In this document: positions 58,673-64,000 of the stretch, piece by piece | How positions within the stretch are numbered: the stretch's first letter is position 1 | Layout: each line of letters opens with the position of its first letter | Assembly (NCBI RefSeq): GCF_001544575.2 | Contig: NZ_FCNY02000016.1 | Span: 98,780 to 162,779 of the forward strand | DNA: 64,000 nucleotides | Direction of reading: 5' to 3' | From: Caballeronia cordobensis | Lineage (GTDB): Bacteria; Pseudomonadota; Gammaproteobacteria; Burkholderiales; Burkholderiaceae | Notes under the pieces: model-generated | Told to the model about the DNA's origin: nothing | Database searches by the model: none | Seen by the model: only the letters and a program-made list of their open reading frames with translations | Program-made: the position numbers and the translations under genes

Positions 58673-59590
58673 ATGCGCATCGACATTCATCACATCCGAG
58701 CCTTTCTCGCGGTCGCGGATGCGCTCCAGTTCAATGTCGCCGCCGACCGGATGCACATGACGCAGCCCGCGTTGAGCCGCATTATCAAGGCGCTCGAAGA
58801 ATCGGTGGGCGCAGCGCTGCTTGCACGCACCACGCGGCGTGTCGAGTTGACCGATGCCGGGCGCGTCTTCGCCGAGCATTGTCAGCTCGCACTGGCGCAC
58901 ATCGATCAGGCGGTTTCGCTTGCCCGCCGGGCCGAGGCCGGCAATGTCGGACATCTGCGCATCGCCTATATGGACTTCGCGATCAACGGAGCACTTCCGG
59001 CGCTCATCGAGGCGTTTGGCAAGAAATTTCCGTCGATCAATATCGATCTTGTGCATATGCCGAGCACGGTGCAGAAGCAGGCGATGCTCGATTCGACCAT
59101 CGATGTCGGCTTCATGATCGGACCATTTGCCGCGCCGGGCGTGCAGACGCGCGTGTTCGGTCGCGAGCAGATGGTCGCGCTATTACCCACCGCGCATCCG
59201 CTCACGCAGAAGAAGACGCTGAAGCTTACCGATCTTGCGGATGAGCGTTTCGTGCTCGGCACGCCGCATTCATGGGAAGCCTTCCGGCATCACTTCTTTT
59301 CGATCTGTCATCGCGCCGGATTTGCGCCGACGATCGCGCAAGAGGCGTCGACAAGTGACGGGATCATCGGCCTCGTGGCCGCGAATACCGGCGTGAGCGT
59401 TTATCCCGAGTGCATTCGCAATATTCAGCGCAGCGGCTTATGCATCCGTCCGCTCACCGACAGGGACACGGCAATCGACATGGTCGTGTGCTGGCGCGGG
59501 GACACGCGTAACCCGTCGGTCAACACCTTCATTGGCGAGTTGAAGGTGGCTGAAGCACGATCAAGGAAAGAGGTCGCTGCTCACGGTTGA
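58673..59590 (+). CDS. LysR family transcriptional regulator
   Basis: 305 residues. N-terminal helix-turn-helix IHHIRAFLAVADALQFNVAA, MTQPALSRIIKALEESVGAA and the two-lobed effector domain from about residue 90 (HLRIAYMDFAINGALPALIE). It lies 67 bases behind the ACS transporter on the same strand and overlaps the convergent AraC gene by 10 bases. The likely target is the transporter or carbamoylsarcosine-amidase unit, but no operator was identified. Confidence 0.92.
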   Translation: MRIDIHHIRAFLAVADALQFNVAADRMHMTQPALSRIIKALEESVGAALLARTTRRVELTDAGRVFAEHCQLALAHIDQAVSLARRAEAGNVGHLRIAYMDFAINGALPALIEAFGKKFPSINIDLVHMPSTVQKQAMLDSTIDVGFMIGPFAAPGVQTRVFGREQMVALLPTAHPLTQKKTLKLTDLADERFVLGTPHSWEAFRHHFFSICHRAGFAPTIAQEASTSDGIIGLVAANTGVSVYPECIRNIQRSGLCIRPLTDRDTAIDMVVCWRGDTRNPSVNTFIGELKVAEARSRKEVAAHG

Positions 59591-60366
59591 GGTCTGGGTC
59601 GAGTTATGGACGCGCCGTCCAATCGCAGTCTGCTGGGTGGATATCCGTAGAATTTGCGGAAGGCCTGGGCGTAAGCGCCCTCAGTTGAATAGCCCACAGT
59701 CATGGCCACATCGATGATTCGAAGGCCAGCGGCGTGCAGTTCAACTGCCTTGGCCATTCGAACCCGATTTCTCCATTGCTGGAACGACATACCCGTAGCA
59801 CTGACAAAATAGCGCTGCAGCGTCTTGCTGCTGACGCCCGCTTCATCGGCCCAGTCGTCGATCGTCTTTGCGCTTCCGGGGTTCTGCTCCAAGGTCCTGC
59901 AAATGTTCTCGATGCGCGGATCGTCGGGAATGCGGATAGCGGAATCAATCGATTGCGCGCGTTGGATTTCATCGACAAGAACCAGCGCCTTCGCCGTTGC
60001 AACATCACTGCTTTCCGAAGCCCATTGACTCGCATCGAGTATGAGTTCGCGCATCAGGGGGCGCACCGGAAGCACGCACGTCTCATCCCGCCGCAGAAGG
60101 TCCCGACTGATGTAAAGGCTGTAGTAGCGGAAGCTTCGATCAATTGCTATGCCGTGGCTGACGCCCTCAGGAATCCACGCGGCCCGGTCTGGGGCCAGCC
60201 GGATCAGGCTGTTAACAGTCTCAAGCAATACGCCACCGAGCTGCGGATAAATTAGCTGACCGCAAGCGTGGCTGTGTGCACCAGCGTGCGCCGTTTGCCC
60301 ATGGCGCACTACGCAGGCGACCGGGAAAGCAGCGGGCGGAAGGTTTGGGTGATTCATATCGGTCAT
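59581..60366 (-). CDS. AraC family transcriptional regulator
   Basis: 261 residues from ATG 60366; GTG 60402 and ATG 60357 are alternative starts. A cupin-like N-terminus (AHAGAHSHACGQLIYPQLGG; AAWIPEGVSHGIAID) is joined to an AraC DNA-binding domain (KTIDDWADEAGVSSKTLQRY ... AMTVGYSTEGAYAQAFRKFY). Divergent from the cyclase-flavin reductase-SLOG operon at 60463, its likely target. Confidence 0.9.
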   Translation of the reverse strand: MTDMNHPNLPPAAFPVACVVRHGQTAHAGAHSHACGQLIYPQLGGVLLETVNSLIRLAPDRAAWIPEGVSHGIAIDRSFRYYSLYISRDLLRRDETCVLPVRPLMRELILDASQWASESSDVATAKALVLVDEIQRAQSIDSAIRIPDDPRIENICRTLEQNPGSAKTIDDWADEAGVSSKTLQRYFVSATGMSFQQWRNRVRMAKAVELHAAGLRIIDVAMTVGYSTEGAYAQAFRKFYGYPPSRLRLDGASITRPRPQP

Positions 60367-60462
60367 CTGTCCATTTTTAAACGGCGTATGTCCCTTGTTC
60401 ACCGGCGGAAAGGCTAGCGACTCCGTATATTTAAATCAACATCAACCACGGCGGAGACGTCC

Positions 60463-61044
60463 ATGTATATCGATCTCACCCTTGCAATCGACGGGCAGGA
60501 CCCGGTCATTGGCAAAGCCAGCAAGGACCCGAACAGCTACATGTCGCAAGGGCATATTGGCACGCACCTCGACGTGAATTTCGGACACGACCGGCCTCCG
60601 GCGGAGTACTGCCGCCGGCGCGGCTGGGTTGTCGATGCGAGCGGCGCAAGCCACGAAGAGATCGATGCATCGATCCTCCATAGCATTGACTGGTCGGAGG
60701 GCGATTTCATCATGTTGCACACCGGGCGAACCACCGATTTTCGCTACGGCAGTCCGGCGTATTTCAAGGACCATCCGCAATTGAACTGGGCATCCATTCG
60801 ATCGATCGCGAAACGCAAACCTGCTTTTATCGGGCTGGACTTTCCGGGTCTGCGTCGTGGCCCCGAACACAATCAGGCCGATGCGGTATGCGCGGAGCAC
60901 GGGACCTACGTGATCGAAAACCTCGCTCGTCTTGGCGATCTAGTGAAGCATGCAGGAACGCGCCCATTCGAGGTGGTGACGGGTTGGACGGGATTTCTTG
61001 GCGCGACAGGTCTCTCGTGCCGGGTCACCGCCATCATCGACTAA
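60463..61044 (+). CDS. Cyclase family protein (kynurenine formamidase-like metal hydrolase)
   Basis: 193 residues. The HGTHLD-type metal motif appears as SQGHIGTHLDVNFGHD, with FIMLHTGRT, FIGLDFPGLRRG and HGTYVIENLARLGDL following, as in the cyclase/KynB family of Mn/Zn hydrolases that cleave formamides, isatin and similar amide bonds. GGAGACGTCC precedes the ATG. The first gene of a three-gene operon with flavin reductase and an SLOG protein. Substrate unknown. Confidence 0.88.
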   Translation: MYIDLTLAIDGQDPVIGKASKDPNSYMSQGHIGTHLDVNFGHDRPPAEYCRRRGWVVDASGASHEEIDASILHSIDWSEGDFIMLHTGRTTDFRYGSPAYFKDHPQLNWASIRSIAKRKPAFIGLDFPGLRRGPEHNQADAVCAEHGTYVIENLARLGDLVKHAGTRPFEVVTGWTGFLGATGLSCRVTAIID

Positions 61045-61061
61045 TGCAAGGGAGAATAGAC

Positions 61062-61568
61062 ATGCTGCAACCGATCGGGCCGGTATCGCCGACTTCCTCC
61101 TTTCGTAACGCGATGTCTCGCGTAGGCGCTTCGGTTCACATCATCACGAGCGCGGGACCTGCCGGCCGGGTCGGCTTTACCGCTTCGGCTGTATCCAGCG
61201 TGACCGACTCGCCGCCGATGCTGCTCGTGTGCGTGAACCGCTCCGCCTCGTCTCACGGACCGATCATTGCCAACGGGGTACTATGTGTGAATACGCTCTC
61301 GGACGAGCAGGAGGCGTTGTCCCGCCGCTTCAGCGAAAAGATCTCTTTCGATAAACGCTTCGACTGCGCGCAATGGGGAACCCTGATAACCGGCTCACCG
61401 GTACTCGATCATGCTCTCGCATCGATGGACTGCAAGATCGTCAATGCAATCGCGTATGGAACCCACAGCGTTATTCTGGCGGAGGTGCTCGAAATGCGCT
61501 ATCGAGAGGATCAGTCTCGTGGTCTGATCTATTTCGACCGGTGTTATCACGCGGTAGGAAAGGCATGA
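61062..61568 (+). CDS. Flavin reductase domain protein (HpaC/RutF-like)
   Basis: 168 residues. Flavin reductase-like fold: SFRNAMSRVGASVHIITSAG, GFTASAVSSVTDSPPMLLVC and NRSASSHGPIIANGVLCVN. Members use NAD(P)H to make free FMNH2 or FADH2 for two-component monooxygenases. GGGAG precedes ATG 61062. No partner oxygenase is in this operon; the LLM monooxygenase at 19829 is far away but could be served. Its stop overlaps the next start by ATGA. Confidence 0.92.
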   Translation: MLQPIGPVSPTSSFRNAMSRVGASVHIITSAGPAGRVGFTASAVSSVTDSPPMLLVCVNRSASSHGPIIANGVLCVNTLSDEQEALSRRFSEKISFDKRFDCAQWGTLITGSPVLDHALASMDCKIVNAIAYGTHSVILAEVLEMRYREDQSRGLIYFDRCYHAVGKA

Positions 61569-62131
61569 AATTAAAAACGATTGCGGTGATGGGTTCAGGA
61601 AAACTACCTTGGTCGGAGCTGTCCGTTCCGCTTGGCAAATGGATCGCCGAATCCGGTCATAACCTTTTGACCGGAGGAGGTCAGGGCGTCATGTCGGAAG
61701 TCTCGCGTGCATTCACCAGCGTCGAGGGCAGGGCAGGACGTTCTATCGGTATCGTGCCCACACGACCCGATCCGATGGCGGGCTTCGTTCCGCTGGACGG
61801 GTATCCGAATCCGTATATCGACATAGCGATCGTGACACCGTTGCCGCGTCGCGAGCCCGGACAGGACGAGGGCGCGATCAACAGGAATCACGTCAACGTC
61901 TTGAGCGGCGATGCGATCGTGGCACTACCGGGAGGGCCGGGCACCGCGCAGGAAATCGAAATCGCGCTGCGCTGGAGAAAGCCGTTGATCCTGTTTGGTC
62001 CGCGCGACGTCCATGAATATGGAATTGAAGATGCTCCGCTTGCGACAACTCTCGCAGAAGTGGAAAGCTTTCTCCGTGAAGTGCTCGCCCAGATGGATGC
62101 AAAACCGGATCAACCCGGGTCCGGACGTTGA
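61565..62131 (+). CDS. SLOG/LOG-like nucleotide-binding protein (TIGR00725 type)
   Basis: 188 residues. Rossmann-like SLOG features: VMGSGKLPW at the N-terminus, LLTGGGQGVMSEVSRAF, and ALPGGPGTAQEIEIAL. Related proteins include cytokinin-forming phosphoribohydrolases (LOG, PGGxGTxxE) and Mo-cofactor carrier proteins; here the motif is PGGPGTAQE, closer to the latter group, and the catalytic role is unclear. Coupled by ATGA to the flavin reductase. Its stop codon directly abuts the stop of the convergent maeB (62131/62132). Confidence 0.85.
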   Translation: MKLKTIAVMGSGKLPWSELSVPLGKWIAESGHNLLTGGGQGVMSEVSRAFTSVEGRAGRSIGIVPTRPDPMAGFVPLDGYPNPYIDIAIVTPLPRREPGQDEGAINRNHVNVLSGDAIVALPGGPGTAQEIEIALRWRKPLILFGPRDVHEYGIEDAPLATTLAEVESFLREVLAQMDAKPDQPGSGR

Positions 62132-64000
62132 CTAGCGCGCACTCTTTCGAGAAGCGTTCGCAGATGCGACGGCGGTCATGTTAATGACGCGCCTGACGGT
62201 GGCGGCCGGCGTGAGAATATGCACGGGATGGCTCGCGCCGAGCAGGAAAGGACCGACTGTCACACCGTCCCCACTGACAACCTTCAGCAAGTTGTAGGCG
62301 ATGTTCGCCGCTTCAACGTTGGGCATCACAAGCAGGTTTGCTTCGCCGCTGAACTTTGCCTCGGGAAACGATGCTTTCCGGATCGTTTCCGAAAGCGCCG
62401 CGTCGCCTTGCATCTCGCCGTCTACCTCAAGCTCCGGCGCTTTTTGCGCGAGCAACTCGCACGCAGCCGCCATGCGCTCAGCGGACCGGCTGCGCACGCT
62501 TCCGAAATTGGAGTGGGATAACAAAGCCACCTTCGGCTGGATGCCGAAGCGCTGAATCTCGCGGGCCGCCAGCAGCGTGGTCTCGGCAAGCTCTTCTGCG
62601 GTGGGGGTCTCGTTGACGTAGGTGTCCGTGATGAACAGATTGCGACCTGGCAGCATGAGCAGGTTCATTGCAGCATAGTTGCCTGCGCGCTCGGCGCGAC
62701 CCAGGATAAGGTCGATGAATCGAAGATGGCTGTGGTACTCGTCTTCAAGACCGCAGATCATGCCGTCCGCGTCACCGAATCGAACGAGCATCGCGCCGAT
62801 AAGCGTATTGAACTTACGCATCGCGGCCTTGGCGCTGTCCGGCGTCACACCGTCACGCGCCCCGAGGCGATGATATTCCTGCCAGTACTGAGGGTAGCGC
62901 TTGTCATTCTCGGGATCGACGATCTCGAAGTCTTTCCCCGCTTCCAATTTCGAGCCGATTCGTGCGAGTCGCATCGCGACAATGGCCGGACGCCCGACGA
63001 TGATTGGCCTGGCCAGGCGCTCGGTGAGCACAAATTGTGCTGCGCGTAGGACCCGTTCGTCTTCGCCTTCAGCAAACACAATGCGCGCTTGTGCCTGGCG
63101 AGCCGCCGCGAACACCGGACGCATTACCATGCCCGTGCGATACACCGTCGCGCCAAGCGTCTCGCGATACGCGTCCATGTCCTTGATCGGACGCGTCGCC
63201 ACGCCCGAATCCATCGCGGCTTGCGCGACGGCCGGCGCGATCTTGATGATCAGACGCGGATCGAACGGCTTCGGAATCAGATACTCCGGACCGAATTCCA
63301 GCGAATGACCTTCGTAGGCCTTCGCGACTTCATCGCCCTGATCGGTTTCTTCCGCAAGTTCCGCGATCGCGCGCACGCACGCAAGCTTCATCTCTTCGGT
63401 GATCGTGGTCGCGCCGACATCCAGCGCGCCACGGAAGATGAACGGGAAGCACAGCACGTTGTTGACCTGGTTCGGATAGTCCGACCGGCCCGTGGCGATG
63501 ATCGCGTCCGGACGCACGCGCTTCGCCTCTTCCGGGCGGATTTCCGGCTCCGGATTCGCGAGCGCGAGAATCAGCGGCTTGTCGGCCATCGTCGTGACCA
63601 TCTCGGCCTTCAGCACGCCCGCGCTCGAACAGCCGAGGAACACGTCGCAGCCGTGCATCGCATCGCCGAGCGTGCGCGCGTCGGTGCTCGCCTGATAGCG
63701 CTCCTTCGATGCATCCAGATTGCCGCGTCCTTCGTAGATCACGCCCTTCGAATCGATCACGAGCGTGTTCGACTTCTTCAGACCGAGGTGAACCAGCAGA
63801 TCCAGACACGCGATGGCCGCCGCGCCCGCGCCGGAGCATACGAGCTTGATTTCGTCCAGCTTCTTGCCGACGACTTTCAGCCCGTTGAGAATCGCCGCCG
63901 ACGCGATGATCGCCGTGCCATGCTGATCGTCATGGAAAACGGGAATCTTCATGCGCTCGCGCAGCTTCTTCTCGATATAGAAGCATTCCGGCGCCTTGAT
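62132..64000 (-). CDS. maeB: NADP-dependent malic enzyme (MaeB type), N-terminus outside the window
   Basis: 622 residues are visible; the frame stays open at base 64000, so the N-terminal part lies beyond the window. Malic domain: FHDDQHGTAIIASAAILNGL, VCSGAGAAAIACLDLL (NAD(P)-binding), GRSDYPNQVNNVLCFPFIFR. After about residue 420 comes the C-terminal phosphotransacetylase-like domain (IVFAEGEDERVLRAAQ ... PFLLGASHPVHILTP) typical of the large MaeB form. It decarboxylates malate to pyruvate with production of NADPH. Ends in RKSAR. Confidence 0.95.
   Translation of the reverse strand: MKAPECFYIEKKLRERMKIPVFHDDQHGTAIIASAAILNGLKVVGKKLDEIKLVCSGAGAAAIACLDLLVHLGLKKSNTLVIDSKGVIYEGRGNLDASKERYQASTDARTLGDAMHGCDVFLGCSSAGVLKAEMVTTMADKPLILALANPEPEIRPEEAKRVRPDAIIATGRSDYPNQVNNVLCFPFIFRGALDVGATTITEEMKLACVRAIAELAEETDQGDEVAKAYEGHSLEFGPEYLIPKPFDPRLIIKIAPAVAQAAMDSGVATRPIKDMDAYRETLGATVYRTGMVMRPVFAAARQAQARIVFAEGEDERVLRAAQFVLTERLARPIIVGRPAIVAMRLARIGSKLEAGKDFEIVDPENDKRYPQYWQEYHRLGARDGVTPDSAKAAMRKFNTLIGAMLVRFGDADGMICGLEDEYHSHLRFIDLILGRAERAGNYAAMNLLMLPGRNLFITDTYVNETPTAEELAETTLLAAREIQRFGIQPKVALLSHSNFGSVRSRSAERMAAACELLAQKAPELEVDGEMQGDAALSETIRKASFPEAKFSGEANLLVMPNVEAANIAYNLLKVVSGDGVTVGPFLLGASHPVHILTPAATVRRVINMTAVASANASRKSAR

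Noticed and set aside
61373..61564. Upstream extension of the SLOG frame
   Set aside because: It overlaps the flavin reductase gene; the ATGA-coupled start at 61565 gives the normal family N-terminus.
1..64000. Mobile elements, CRISPR arrays, tRNA or rRNA genes
   Set aside because: No transposase or integrase protein, no regularly spaced repeats and no tRNA/rRNA-like sequence was recognised on either strand; the only sizeable repeat is the SDR/promoter duplication.

Overview
The window looks like accessory, catabolism-rich DNA of a Gram-negative betaproteobacterium of the order Burkholderiales (Paraburkholderia/Caballeronia/Burkholderia type). This is inferred from the high GC content, Burkholderia-style trimeric porins (mature start QSSVTLYG), dense LysR/AraC/MarR/GntR regulators, the split pntAA/pntAB/pntB transhydrogenase and the MaeB-type malic enzyme. 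I see no rRNA, tRNA, CRISPR array, phage or insertion sequence. About 62 protein genes are called; the first (AraC regulator) and last (malic enzyme) run off the window edges.

Region 1 (1-14.6 kb) holds small regulator-plus-enzyme modules: AraC // cysteine hydrolase + alpha/beta hydrolase; cytochrome P460; quinone-reductase-like flavoprotein + AraC; argC // LysR; RidA, Rrf2, enoyl-CoA hydratase; and an SDR // N-acetylneuraminate-lyase-like aldolase + leucine-type amino acid dehydrogenase. The aldolase module and the nearby AraC // GAF-Fis regulator pair share a sequence motif, CGCAAAAWCGTTCTATC.

Region 2 (14.6-31.9 kb) is a glutathione/CoA-linked catabolic cluster. A divergent promoter (24462-24591) drives SDR, 2-hydroxychromene-2-carboxylate-isomerase-like protein and thiolase to the left, and SDR, GST, CaiB-type CoA-transferase, PntAA-PntAB-PntB and a ketopantoate-reductase-like protein to the right. 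An 882-bp copy of that promoter and its right-hand SDR sits at 15275-16156, heading a second operon (SDR, flavoprotein, porin, AAHS transporter, small protein, LLM monooxygenase, MarR). The promoter copies are identical base for base, so the two operons probably respond to the same signal. The three SDRs have Phe where the catalytic Tyr is expected.

Region 3 (31.9-49.3 kb) is a nitrogen-heterocycle type cluster and the best candidate for an undescribed system. MarR and GntR regulators, a gamma-glutamyltransferase-fold hydrolase and an oxalate/formate-antiporter-like carrier run leftward. A tightly overlapping rightward operon encodes a cyclic amidohydrolase, a three-subunit molybdenum hydroxylase, a CoxG-like protein, a DUF1116 protein, an AtzH/HpxZ-like protein, an amidase and a PhyH-type dioxygenase. 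A polar amino acid ABC transporter converges on it. These families recall ring hydroxylation, ring opening and deamidation through oxalurate/oxamate-like intermediates, but the substrate is unknown.

Region 4 (49.8-58.6 kb) carries HyuA/HyuB (hydantoinase/oxoprolinase), an MFS carrier, a porin, an N-carbamoylsarcosine-amidase-like cysteine hydrolase and an ACS-type MFS carrier: a coherent N-methylhydantoin/creatinine-like route, possibly linked to region 3. Region 5 (58.6-64 kb) holds LysR, AraC // cyclase-flavin reductase-SLOG operon and the C-terminal part of maeB.
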